64,000 bases of DNA, taken from positions 26,763 through 90,762 of the forward strand of contig NZ_KE952948.1 in the NCBI RefSeq assembly GCF_000466405.1, given 5' to 3'. Positions 1-8,090 of this stretch are shown here, one piece after another. This DNA is from Atopobium sp. oral taxon 810 str. F0209 (lineage in GTDB: Bacteria; Actinomycetota; Coriobacteriia; Coriobacteriales; Atopobiaceae). A program made the translations under genes and the position numbers. Numbering within the stretch: position 1 is the stretch's first letter; each line of letters starts with the position of its first letter. The notes beneath the pieces are model-generated. The model worked only from the letters and a program-made list of their open reading frames with translations. It had not been told where the DNA came from and did not search any database.

Positions 1-174
1 AAGAGCTGTCGTTCCCGACACCTCATTGCGAACAAGACTAGATAGCACAACCCAAAGCGCCGTAATTTGTAGCCCCTCAAATAACGCATGAAGAAGGGTA
101 AAAATGAGTCCGCGCCTTAGTTTGAGTTGGTAGGCATTGCCAAATGCAAAATACTTTCTTAGAACAGAAAACAT
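1..174 (-). CDS. ABC exporter membrane-ATPase subunit, N-terminal 58 residues (runs off window)
   Basis: The minus-strand frame opens at ATG 174 (MFSVLRKYFAFGNAYQLKLR) and stays open to the window edge. The opening of the first membrane segment, with the motif LLHALFEGLQITAL, is typical of the second half-transporter of a heterodimeric type IV ABC exporter. The ribosome site AAAGGAGGGC (181-190) overlaps the stop of the upstream ABC gene and only 14 bases separate the genes, so the two are co-transcribed and probably form one transporter. Only the start is visible, so the ATPase domain cannot be checked. Confidence 0.8.
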   Translation of the reverse strand, partial: MFSVLRKYFAFGNAYQLKLRRGLIFTLLHALFEGLQITALWVVLSSLVRNEVSGTTAL

Positions 175-188
175 AGTAATGCCCTCCT

Positions 189-1943
189 TTAGGCTGCGTC
201 GCGTGCGCCGATATGTGCCGTATACATATCTGCATAAAGCGGGCAATTCTTCATGAGTTCACTGTGGGTACCTCGAGCCTCAATGCAACCCTTTGACACC
301 ACAACAATCGAGTCGGCATCGCAGATTGTAGAAAGTCGATGCGCAATAACAATAAGCGTTTTACCAGCAACCAATTTGGCAACCGCAGATTCAACCTCAG
401 CTTCACTTTCGGGGTCAGCATATGCTGTAGCTTCATCGAGCAACACAATAGGTGCATCTTTCAGCATGGCACGCGCGATGGTAATACGTTGGCGTTCACC
501 ACCTGAAAGATGTCCTCCAGCACTACCAACAACTGTCTGATAGCCCTTCGGTAGCGCTACTATAAAATCATGACAACCCGAAGCTTTTGCACAAGCAATT
601 ACCTCAGCATCACTTGCTTGCGGTCTACCCATGCGGATATTATTCATGATACTGTCATCAAACAAATAACTATTTTGGTCAACATAGGCAATTTGCTGCG
701 CGAGCTGATCTGCGCTCATCTCTTGTAGTGAATGTCCACCTATACACACCTTGCCACTATCAGGGTCCCAAAATCCTGCAATAAGACGCGCAAGAGTGGA
801 TTTTCCCGAACCAGAAGGTCCGACTAACGCTGTCATCTGACCTGCTTTTATTTCCAAATTTACACCGTGAATAACTTCTTGATCGCTATAAGAAAAATGA
901 ACGTCTGAAAGACTGATATCGTGATTCTCAAGTAAAACTGGCTTTGTAGCGCGGCGTTGATTGGGTAAATCAAGTACTTTGGCAATCTCATCTACCGTGG
1001 TACCAATCTGCGCCAAAGAATCTGCAAAACTCATTGCGGCATACAGCGGCGGGAAGATGCCCACCGAAAGAACAGCACACATGACAAAGGTGGCTGCATC
1101 AAGTGTTCCCTGTGCAACAAACAAACAACCTAAAGGAAGCACGGTAACAAGCGTTGCAGGCGCCAGCGAAAGAGCACCATCCGACCAAATTTGGCAATGT
1201 GCCATCCAATCGATAAACGCATGTGCAGATGCATAAACAGCACGGGAGAATTTCTCATATGAGCTGGCAGATTGTCCAAATGCCTTGATAACCTCAATAC
1301 CAGCAACATATTCTACTGAGGCATCATTCATGGCTTTGCCTGTTGTTACGGTATTGCCATACCACGTTTCATAGTCATGGGCCATCCCCGCCATGCAAAA
1401 CATTCCTAAAAAGAACGGAACAAGTGCTGCCAACGCCAATCTCCAGTCAAGGGTAAATAGATATATCAAGACAAGCGCCGGAATCAGCAAGTTTGATGTG
1501 AGCTCAGGAACTGCATGAGCAAGCATGGTTTCGATACTATCAACCTTCTCGACCATGAGTGATTTAAGCGTACCTGAGGGAATATCAAGAACATAACCCA
1601 TAGGGACATGAACGAGCTTTTCAGCCAAAAGCTGCCGGATATTCGAAATAGTAGCAAACGTAGCAATGTGCGAAATTGCCGTCGAAGCAAAGTGAAATAC
1701 GAGATATACAAGGTAGCCTACTGCCGCCACTACTCCCCAATGCAAAAAGAAGTTCCAATCTCGTTGCCCCGTAAGGATGCCTGTAATCATATGACCAGCG
1801 GCAAAATAAGGCACCATACTTCCCGCAACACCAATAATTGCGAGGATAACGCTGAGCACATAACTCCCTTTTTTCTCAGACCAACCCAAAAGTCTCACTA
1901 GAGGTGATGATTTTTGGGATGGATTTGACGAAGAAGTTTCCAT
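189..1943 (-). CDS. ABC exporter half-transporter, membrane domain fused to ATPase (YbtPQ/IrtAB-like)
   Basis: 584 residues: a six-segment membrane domain (about 1-320), then a nucleotide-binding domain with Walker A GPSGSGKST, signature LSGGERQR and Walker B VLLDEATAYAD followed by PESE. The ATAYADPE-type segment after Walker B resembles the YbtP/YbtQ and IrtA/IrtB subfamily, which handles iron-siderophore complexes; that substrate is inference, and peptide or drug export is possible. The start is supported by AGGAAGGAAAGAG just upstream. It is the first gene of a two-gene operon with the partial half-transporter 14 bases downstream. A perfect 7+1+7 palindrome lies about 35 bases upstream and may be the operator. 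Confidence 0.88.
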   Translation of the reverse strand: METSSSNPSQKSSPLVRLLGWSEKKGSYVLSVILAIIGVAGSMVPYFAAGHMITGILTGQRDWNFFLHWGVVAAVGYLVYLVFHFASTAISHIATFATISNIRQLLAEKLVHVPMGYVLDIPSGTLKSLMVEKVDSIETMLAHAVPELTSNLLIPALVLIYLFTLDWRLALAALVPFFLGMFCMAGMAHDYETWYGNTVTTGKAMNDASVEYVAGIEVIKAFGQSASSYEKFSRAVYASAHAFIDWMAHCQIWSDGALSLAPATLVTVLPLGCLFVAQGTLDAATFVMCAVLSVGIFPPLYAAMSFADSLAQIGTTVDEIAKVLDLPNQRRATKPVLLENHDISLSDVHFSYSDQEVIHGVNLEIKAGQMTALVGPSGSGKSTLARLIAGFWDPDSGKVCIGGHSLQEMSADQLAQQIAYVDQNSYLFDDSIMNNIRMGRPQASDAEVIACAKASGCHDFIVALPKGYQTVVGSAGGHLSGGERQRITIARAMLKDAPIVLLDEATAYADPESEAEVESAVAKLVAGKTLIVIAHRLSTICDADSIVVVSKGCIEARGTHSELMKNCPLYADMYTAHIGARDAA

Positions 1944-1978
1944 CTCTTTCCTTCCTAGTAGTTATCCTTAGCTAACTA

Positions 1979-1993
1979 TATAACAGTGTTATA
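1979..1993. promoter_or_regulatory. Palindrome upstream of the ABC exporter operon, candidate operator
   Basis: TATAACA-G-TGTTATA is a perfect inverted repeat with a one-base centre, 36 bases upstream of the ABC start codon. Its size and place fit a dimeric repressor site of TetR or MarR type. No regulator gene is adjacent inside the window; one may lie beyond the left edge. Confidence 0.45.
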
Positions 1994-2110
1994 ACAGTTT
2001 TTATGCCAGATTCCTACCCAAAAAGTAGAAGGTTTTCAATAAAAAAGGTGCCAACCATTGTTGACACCCATTTGAAATATATGACCGAGCAAAAGAGCTA
2101 TAAAACAGGA

Positions 2111-2995
2111 CTACCAGGACAGAAGCTCATAGCCGTCTTCGGTAACAACCAGCTGGACTTCCCACTGAGCAGAATCACTACCGTCCTTGGTGCGGACTAC
2201 CCAACCATCACTCTGGTCAATCCAAATATCATGACTACCCGCATTGACCATAGGTTCAATCGTAAAGCACATACCTGGCACAAGGACATAGTCAGTATCT
2301 GGCTCGCCCACAAAGCTCACAAAGGGATCTTCGTGGAATTCCTTGCCAATACCATGTCCACCATACTCGCGCACCACCGAATATCCTGCTTCTTCAACGC
2401 AACGCTGAACAGCATAGGAAACATCGCCTAGATGACCCCAGGGTATAACTGCCTCAAGACCCGCCTTAACTGACTCGTGCGTCACCTCCACCAAACGGCG
2501 GCGCTCATCGGAAACCTCACCAATACAAAACATTCGACTCGAATCTGAGAAATAACCATTCAAGATAGTCGAACAATCAACATTAACGATATCGCCTTCC
2601 TGCAACACTACTTTGGGAGAAGGAATACCGTGGCACACCACATCATTAATCGAGATACAAACGCTTTTTGGATAGCCTTCATAGTTGAGGTCAGCAGGTA
2701 CGCCACCATGTGCGGTAGTGTATTCGTAAATCCACGTATCAATCTCCTCGGTGGTAACTCCTGGAGCAATGCGCTTCCCCACCATATCCAACACACCACG
2801 ATTAATTTCAGCAGATTTACGAATGCCCTCGATATCAGCCTCGGACTTCATGAGACTACGAGGGAGCACCTCTTCACCCTCAAGCGCGAGTCTTTCCATA
2901 CGCTCATCTTTGCGCATATGGCATTTCTTGTACTTCTTGCCCGAACCACACCAACATTCGTCGTTGCGACCTGGTACATATTCATTGTCATACAT
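2111..2995 (-). CDS. map: Methionine aminopeptidase type I with N-terminal SEC-C zinc motif
   Basis: Removes the initiator methionine from new proteins. 294 residues. Residues 8-31 hold a SEC-C motif (CWCGSGKKYKKCH), a metal-binding extension found in a subset of bacterial MetAPs and thought to aid ribosome docking. The pita-bread domain follows, with the metal ligands visible in VNVDCSTILNGYFSDSSRMF, GHGIGKEFHE, CFTIEPMVN and QWEVQLVVTEDG. A minus-strand -10 box TATAAT is at 3021-3026, between this gene and the divergent sdpR promoter. The gene stands alone; the ABC operon begins about 170 bases downstream. Confidence 0.96.
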   Translation of the reverse strand: MYDNEYVPGRNDECWCGSGKKYKKCHMRKDERMERLALEGEEVLPRSLMKSEADIEGIRKSAEINRGVLDMVGKRIAPGVTTEEIDTWIYEYTTAHGGVPADLNYEGYPKSVCISINDVVCHGIPSPKVVLQEGDIVNVDCSTILNGYFSDSSRMFCIGEVSDERRRLVEVTHESVKAGLEAVIPWGHLGDVSYAVQRCVEEAGYSVVREYGGHGIGKEFHEDPFVSFVGEPDTDYVLVPGMCFTIEPMVNAGSHDIWIDQSDGWVVRTKDGSDSAQWEVQLVVTEDGYELLSW

Positions 2996-3050
2996 GGCTT
3001 ACTTCCTTTCGTCGCGTTTCATTATAGGTTTCAACCAGCAAAAATCAGTC

Positions 3051-3110
3051 TTGACGCAAGAAGAGCACTGTCATACCATCTCATACTAATTTGATATCTA
3101 TCGAATTAGT
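3051..3110 (+). promoter_or_regulatory. sdpR-sdpI promoter with palindromic operator
   Basis: A -35 TTGACG (3051-3056) and weak -10 TACCAT (3074-3079) are 17 bases apart. Immediately downstream, 3085-3110 forms a 26-base imperfect palindrome (arms ACTAATT and AATTAGT; 11 of 13 pairs match) that would overlap the transcription start. SdpR-type ArsR proteins repress their own operon, so this is the expected site of autorepression. The ribosome site GAGGAAAGGA follows directly. Confidence 0.55.
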
Positions 3111-3121
3111 GAGGAAAGGAC

Positions 3122-3406
3122 ATGGCAGGAGAAGCATTCACCGCACTATCTGATGCAACACGCAGACGCATTTTGAAACTCTTACAAGACCAAGATCTCA
3201 CTGCGGGCGAAATTGCCGAACATTTTGACCTGAGCAAAGCCACCCTAAGTCATCACCTTGCCATTCTCAAAAATGCAGGGCTTGTAAGTTCTGAAAAAGA
3301 AGGACTCTACGTACGCTATCGACTCAATACCACTGTTGTTCAGGGACTTATGGCGTGGCTGTTTGAGCTCACGTCACACGAAGGGACGCAAGACCATGAA
3401 GGCTAA
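3122..3406 (+). CDS. sdpR: ArsR-family autorepressor, SdpR type
   Basis: 94-residue winged-helix protein. The opening ALSDATRRRILKLL and recognition helix LSKATLSHHLAILKNAGLV are typical ArsR/SdpR. The metal-binding cysteines of classical ArsR/SmtB sensors are absent, as in SdpR, which is controlled by membrane sequestration through SdpI. It overlaps the sdpI-like gene by 11 bases, the arrangement seen in the Bacillus sdpRI pair. A palindrome in its own promoter suggests autorepression. Assignment as SdpR rests on domain type plus the SdpI neighbour. Confidence 0.88.
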   Translation: MAGEAFTALSDATRRRILKLLQDQDLTAGEIAEHFDLSKATLSHHLAILKNAGLVSSEKEGLYVRYRLNTTVVQGLMAWLFELTSHEGTQDHEG

Positions 3407-4064
3407 GGAAAAGAAGTTTTGGCTGGTAATAGCCCTACTTTGCCTCATTAATTTAGCAGCTCACCTCTATTTTTATCCGAAGCTCCCTCAGACTATTCCT
3501 ACGCATTGGGATACAAGCGGACAGATAAATGGTCATGGTCCTCGTTGGGTAGCACTGATTTTGTCGAGCTTGCCTCTGGGGATGCTGGTGCTTTTTTACT
3601 TTATCCCCAAGATTGATCCAAAAGGCGAGGCGTATAAAAAAATCCAAGGGCTTTGGCATGGCTTTATCATTGCGACTAGCTGTTTATTCATTATCCTTTC
3701 TTGGATTACGGAAGCCACAGTATTTGGCTGGATTCCTCAAAGCAGCAAGATAGTTCCCCTACTCATACTCTGCACATTAGGAGTAGGCCTTATTGCCCTA
3801 GGGAATTATCTTCCCCGTGTACGCCAGAATTACAGCTTTGGCATCAAGACGCCCTGGGCACTGGCAGATGAGCATTGTTGGCAAAGAACACATCGCATGG
3901 GCGGCATTACGTCCATATTTATGGGAGTAGGACTCATCGTCTGCGGTCTTGCCAGCGATATTTTACAAGCGCTCGCAGCACCCATTCTTTCAGTAATTTT
4001 GTTGGGCGGAGTTGTGTGGATATATCTCTACTCGTATTTAGTTTATGCAGGTAAAATGCGCTAA
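3396..4064 (+). CDS. sdpI: SdpI-family membrane protein (DUF1648 plus SdpI domain)
   Basis: 222 residues if started at ATG 3396 (MKAKEKKFW), which overlaps the end of sdpR; an upstream in-frame start would lie inside sdpR and is unlikely. The first third carries the DUF1648 signature PQTIPTHWD, and the later FGIKTPWAL followed by WQRTHRMGG is the SdpI signature. About six membrane segments are visible. In Bacillus, SdpI both confers immunity to the SdpC toxin and holds SdpR at the membrane. No sdpC-like toxin gene is in the window, so here the pair may sense an external bacteriocin or act only in envelope homeostasis. Confidence 0.88.
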   Translation: MKAKEKKFWLVIALLCLINLAAHLYFYPKLPQTIPTHWDTSGQINGHGPRWVALILSSLPLGMLVLFYFIPKIDPKGEAYKKIQGLWHGFIIATSCLFIILSWITEATVFGWIPQSSKIVPLLILCTLGVGLIALGNYLPRVRQNYSFGIKTPWALADEHCWQRTHRMGGITSIFMGVGLIVCGLASDILQALAAPILSVILLGGVVWIYLYSYLVYAGKMR

Positions 4065-4099
4065 GCAGTCAGAGCGCTATCAAGCAGAGCAAAACACGT

Positions 4100-4852
4100 C
4101 TACTGCTCTTTAACCTGACCTGAGAGCAAACGTTTTGTCATAACAGAGTTTGCTTCAAGCTCCTCTGCATCGTCAAGCGGCTCGAGCGTTACATCACCGT
4201 AGCGACGCTCGAGTGCACGCGCAATCAGATAGTCTGCCACCCCAGGATTTTTTGGGAGCAGAGGCCCATGAATATAGGTACCTACCACATTTTTGTAGAG
4301 ACAGCCCTCAAAACCCGTCTTACCATCATTGCCATGACCATATAAAACCTTGCCCATAGGCTCAACGCCAGCGCCTAAATGCGTGCGCCCACCATGGTTT
4401 TCGTATCCCACAATACGCTGTGGGGATATGCGACTCTCCACTACAATATTGCCAATAAGACGTGGCTCAGCTCTATCGGTATACATGTCCACCAAAGATA
4501 GACCTGGAAGCTTTTCATCCCCCATCAGATAGTTGGAACCTAGTAGCTGATAGCCACCGCAAACTGCCGCAAGTACACCATTATCCTCGACAAAAGCAGC
4601 AAGCTCTGCTTGAACCGAGAGGAGCTCCTTACAAACAATACTCTGCTCACGGTCAGATCCCCCGCCGATAAAAGCAATATCTATATCCGAAAAAGTCGGA
4701 CGATCACCCATGTGACACTCAATGACCTCACAGCCAATCCCACGCCATTCCAAACGACGGCGCAGTACAAGAATATTGCCCGAATCGCCATAAAGATTAA
4801 GCAGCTCAGGATAGAGATGCGCAATACGAAGTGTCCGAGAAGTACTAGACAT
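4100..4852 (-). CDS. gatD: Lipid II isoglutaminyl synthase, glutamine amidotransferase subunit GatD
   Basis: 250 residues with the start at ATG 4852 (MSSTSRTLRIAHLYPELL), which overlaps the murT stop by eight bases; longer upstream frames run inside murT. Class I glutaminase fold: nucleophile Cys98 in AAVCGGYQLLG and catalytic His195 in GTYIHGPLLP match the Cys94/His189 pair of Staphylococcus GatD. It releases ammonia from glutamine for MurT, which amidates the D-glutamate of the lipid II stem peptide. Last gene of the amaP-DUF2273-asp23-murT-gatD run. Confidence 0.95.
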   Translation of the reverse strand: MSSTSRTLRIAHLYPELLNLYGDSGNILVLRRRLEWRGIGCEVIECHMGDRPTFSDIDIAFIGGGSDREQSIVCKELLSVQAELAAFVEDNGVLAAVCGGYQLLGSNYLMGDEKLPGLSLVDMYTDRAEPRLIGNIVVESRISPQRIVGYENHGGRTHLGAGVEPMGKVLYGHGNDGKTGFEGCLYKNVVGTYIHGPLLPKNPGVADYLIARALERRYGDVTLEPLDDAEELEANSVMTKRLLSGQVKEQ

Positions 4853-6206
4853 GACGCGCCCCCATCTCTTCGAGCTCAGCTTTGGCAGGCCAGAGCGCCG
4901 AGTAATTTGTGAGTACATAGAGTGTTTGTTTTGTATCAGATGCTTCAAGTGAGGCGAGTGTACTTTTTACATTTTCAGAAATCGATGATGCAATCCCTGC
5001 ATACTTAAGGCGTACTTGCAGGTCATTTGCGCGACTGCCGCTGCAATATACCTGTATAGGATTCTCGTCGTCGGAAAGACGCTCAAAATCGACATCCCAA
5101 ATCCAAGAGATATCCTTACCATCATTTACATTGTCATTAATGGCAATGTGAACATATTTGGGGCGCTCATCTGCCAACAAAAGAGAAATATTTTGGTTGA
5201 AACCCGTAGGATTTTTTGCAAGGTTGAGGACAACTTCACGCCCATAAACGTTGAAGTGTTGCAAACGACCATTGGCAGGCCGGTATTCATCTATAGTGCG
5301 CTGAAAACTTGCATCATCTGTGGCAGCAAGATGCGCTGCAGCATAGGCGGCAAGCAGGTTATACACCATGTAAACGCCACCAAAATCAGCATGAAGCTGC
5401 AGCGGCTTTTCATTACCAAAGCCAGGTCCCGACACACTAAATGCGATTCCTTCACGGCTGACTTTGACCTCGCGAGCTACAAAGTCGAGCTCAGGACGGG
5501 CAAAATCGCAGTTGGGACAATGAAACGCGCCAAGCTGTGCATAGCTGCGATAGTCATAGCTAAGCTCTGCTCCACATTGTTGGCAAAAACGTGCTTCGGG
5601 CACGCGGTCGGCTGTTTGATCTAAATCTTCACCAATACCAAAGCTCAACACATGCGTCCCTGCCTGAGCGGCACGATAAGCCACACCTACCGAAAGCGGA
5701 TCATCGCCACAACAGACAAGGACAGTCTCAGGAGATGCCAGCAGGGCTGACACAATAACATCCTGTACGTGCTCAATTTCGCCTGCCCGATCTAATTGAT
5801 CTCGAAAGAGGTTGAGCAACACGAGATATTTGGGTTGCAGTTGAGGAAGGATATGAACTGTTGAGAGTTCGTCCGCCTCAATCACTGCCCAGTCTGCCGT
5901 CTTTCCAGGAAGCAGTGCCGCCGCAACACCAGGAGCCATATTTGCCCCCACGCGATTGCAGAGCACACGTTGACCCGCAGCCTCAATAGCAGACGCCACT
6001 ATATTGTTAGTAGTGGTCTTACCATTTGTGCCACAGATAACAATCGAGCCTTTCTGCAGTTTTCCTGCCAAAGCTGCAATCACCTGCGAGTCTATCCCCA
6101 ACGCCACTCTTCCAGGTAGCTGGGATGCATTGCGGTGAAGCAAATCTCGCAAGCCCCAAGAAGTTAGTCTTCCTAGAGCGATTGCAACTGATGTGCGCAA
6201 ACTCAC
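4845..6206 (-). CDS. murT: Lipid II isoglutaminyl synthase, Mur ligase subunit MurT
   Basis: 453 residues. Mur ligase central domain with P-loop VICGTNGKTTTNN (about 57-69), and a four-cysteine zinc ribbon, CQQCGAEL then CPNCDFARP, inserted in the middle as in other MurT proteins; a DUF1727 domain ends the protein. It uses ATP to activate the D-glutamate carboxylate of lipid II and takes ammonia from GatD. The start is a GTG three bases after the asp23 stop, preceded by GAGGAATAAGG. Translational coupling to gatD through the eight-base overlap fits the obligate complex. Confidence 0.95.
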   Translation of the reverse strand: MSLRTSVAIALGRLTSWGLRDLLHRNASQLPGRVALGIDSQVIAALAGKLQKGSIVICGTNGKTTTNNIVASAIEAAGQRVLCNRVGANMAPGVAAALLPGKTADWAVIEADELSTVHILPQLQPKYLVLLNLFRDQLDRAGEIEHVQDVIVSALLASPETVLVCCGDDPLSVGVAYRAAQAGTHVLSFGIGEDLDQTADRVPEARFCQQCGAELSYDYRSYAQLGAFHCPNCDFARPELDFVAREVKVSREGIAFSVSGPGFGNEKPLQLHADFGGVYMVYNLLAAYAAAHLAATDDASFQRTIDEYRPANGRLQHFNVYGREVVLNLAKNPTGFNQNISLLLADERPKYVHIAINDNVNDGKDISWIWDVDFERLSDDENPIQVYCSGSRANDLQVRLKYAGIASSISENVKSTLASLEASDTKQTLYVLTNYSALWPAKAELEEMGARHV

Positions 6207-6208
6207 CC

Positions 6209-6808
6209 TTATTCCTCTGTTTCGGTTTCGGTAGTCTCAGCCTGTACAGCTGCTTCAGCAGCAGCTGCGGCGGCAGCGGCATCGGCACGCTTGGAAGCAG
6301 CATACTCTTCCTGCGTCAAGACATCCTCAATACGAAGATTGACACCAGCAACTTCGAGTCCTGTCATACCCGTGACCTGCTTGACCACGGTCTTTTTGAC
6401 ATCCTCAAAAACCTGGGGAGCATAGGCACCATACTCAATCATGACTGAGATATTGACACGTACAGCAGAATCGGGGGTAACCTCAACCGTCACTCCCTTG
6501 CGAGGCGCATGAGCACCAAAGGTTTCCTGTACACGATCGAGCCAGCCGCCCTTCATACCAATAACACCTGGTACATCGCGCATAGCAATGGCAACAATTT
6601 TCTCAATGACACCATTGGAGAATGTCAGGGAGTCTTCACTGTCGAGATCTTCTTCAGAGTCAACAGCTACTCCCTCACCCCCATCCCATACGGGCTCTAT
6701 AGCAGTACTGGTCTCGCTTTCCTCGATAGCAGCAAGAGGGACTGCGGGGGTATCTACACTTTCCTGAGAAACTGCCTGCTCAAGCTCCTGCTTTTTGTCT
6801 TCACTCAT
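6209..6808 (-). CDS. Asp23/Gls24 family envelope stress protein
   Basis: 199 residues. The Asp23 domain (about 65-165) contains VIEKIVAIAMRDVPGVIGMKG and a beta-rich EVTPDSAVRVNISVMIEYG. Acidic N-terminal and alanine/glutamate-rich C-terminal tails flank it. Asp23 proteins form abundant membrane-associated filaments anchored by AmaP, and the two other parts of that system, a DUF2273 membrane protein and AmaP, lie directly upstream. AAAGGA precedes the start. Linkage to murT-gatD on one transcript ties the system to cell-wall status. Confidence 0.92.
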   Translation of the reverse strand: MSEDKKQELEQAVSQESVDTPAVPLAAIEESETSTAIEPVWDGGEGVAVDSEEDLDSEDSLTFSNGVIEKIVAIAMRDVPGVIGMKGGWLDRVQETFGAHAPRKGVTVEVTPDSAVRVNISVMIEYGAYAPQVFEDVKKTVVKQVTGMTGLEVAGVNLRIEDVLTQEEYAASKRADAAAAAAAAEAAVQAETTETETEE

Positions 6809-6849
6809 GGAAGTGTCCTTTCTAGCTGCACAAAGGCCAGTTCATAATC

Positions 6850-7224
6850 TTAGTTGCGAGGCTCAAAAAGTGAGCGAATGGTACGAATAATACGGGGATC
6901 ACCATCAAGTAGCTGCCCCACCGCAACACCAGCAATACAGAAAAGAGCAATTTCTAACGTAGTCCAAAAGCCAACAATCAAAAAAAGAATTGCTAATGCA
7001 AGACCTGTGACACCACCGTAAAAGGCGTTCTCATGACCTGGGAAGCTACGATGAACCCACCCAACAACAGCCTGATGCGGAAGCTTGCTCGCCTCAGCAC
7101 TCTGCGGAGACACTTTTTCACTAGCCACTAATTGTTGAGAGTTGGCTTCAACTGCTTTGGTCTGCTCTTCTTTATCAGCGGCTATCTGCTGTTCTATGGT
7201 CATCTTGGGTTTCTTTTCTTGCAT
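6850..7224 (-). CDS. DUF2273 small membrane protein
   Basis: 124 residues: a charged, glutamine-rich cytoplasmic N-terminus of about 60 residues, then two closely spaced membrane segments (AFYGGVTGLALAILFLIVGF and TLEIALFCIAGVAVGQLLDG), the DUF2273 layout. It is found with Asp23 and AmaP across Gram-positives and probably helps anchor Asp23. The ATG overlaps the amaP stop by one base, so translation is coupled. The N-terminal extension is longer than in most relatives. Confidence 0.82.
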   Translation of the reverse strand: MQEKKPKMTIEQQIAADKEEQTKAVEANSQQLVASEKVSPQSAEASKLPHQAVVGWVHRSFPGHENAFYGGVTGLALAILFLIVGFWTTLEIALFCIAGVAVGQLLDGDPRIIRTIRSLFEPRN

Positions 7225-7997
7225 TATGAGCCCTCCCTATCAGTTGTAGGGACTTCTTCAGTTATATCCATGTCAACAGAAAGATCATCGTCGTCGTTAG
7301 CCTCAGACTCAAGCTGAAGTGGACGCAAAGCCGTTGTGTGTCCCATGGGTACACGAATATCTTCAGCAACAGGCACTTCGGGAGCAGTTGGCTGAGACTC
7401 AGACTCTGCCGACGCAGGATGTGCTTTTGCCATCGTGTTAGCATAGCTGGCTTCAAGGCTGTCAAAATTGACAGGCTCGTCATGGGTGACGGGATCAACA
7501 AACTCAATCGTGACGCTATCAACCGTATCGCCACATATCTCGGCAAGCCCAAGCATCAAGCGGTCGTGAAGCTCTGCTCCCAACGTTGCAACATTAACCG
7601 TATTGTTGGGCTGAATGCGACAAAAGACACGCACATGGCCGCGTTTCTTTGCTTTGACGTTCACACTCCGTGCCGTCAACGTACCATCGCGCTCTATGGT
7701 ATGCACTGCTTGCGCACGAATAGCATCACGCGTGACTTGCACCTCATCGCCATCAACAACAGACACAATAACCGAATGCGGATTACGCGGAGTAAACAAA
7801 GCGCCCAACAGACATACCAACAGACCTAGACCCGTAATGCAGGCAAGCACAAGAGCAGCTGTACCGCCAATAGGATTGGCGAGCACAGTCGCAATGCCAT
7901 GCTGATAGATGCCATACCAAGGCAGCACTAGTATTGCGAGGCAGGCCATTCCAGCCAGTCCAAAGACAAACATGCACAAGCGCTTAAAACCGCTCAT
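7224..7997 (-). CDS. amaP: AmaP-like alkaline shock membrane anchor protein
   Basis: 257 residues from ATG 7997 (MSGFKRLCMFVFG), chosen because GAGGGGGTG lies just before it; the open frame extends 78 bases further without such a site. Two N-terminal membrane helices, then a soluble AmaP-type alpha/beta domain with VSVVDGDEVQVTRDAI and VRVFCRIQPNNTVNVATLG. The C-terminal 70 residues are acidic and probably disordered. In Staphylococcus AmaP tethers Asp23 to the membrane. Here it leads the amaP-DUF2273-asp23 cluster. Confidence 0.8.
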   Translation of the reverse strand: MSGFKRLCMFVFGLAGMACLAILVLPWYGIYQHGIATVLANPIGGTAALVLACITGLGLLVCLLGALFTPRNPHSVIVSVVDGDEVQVTRDAIRAQAVHTIERDGTLTARSVNVKAKKRGHVRVFCRIQPNNTVNVATLGAELHDRLMLGLAEICGDTVDSVTIEFVDPVTHDEPVNFDSLEASYANTMAKAHPASAESESQPTAPEVPVAEDIRVPMGHTTALRPLQLESEANDDDDLSVDMDITEEVPTTDREGS

Positions 7998-8090
7998 GCC
8001 CCACCCCCTCATACTCTGCAGCACACAGGCCGCGATTAATCTACTCTCATGAAGGATAACGCAAGCGCCGGACACGTGGTGTGCTTGCTT

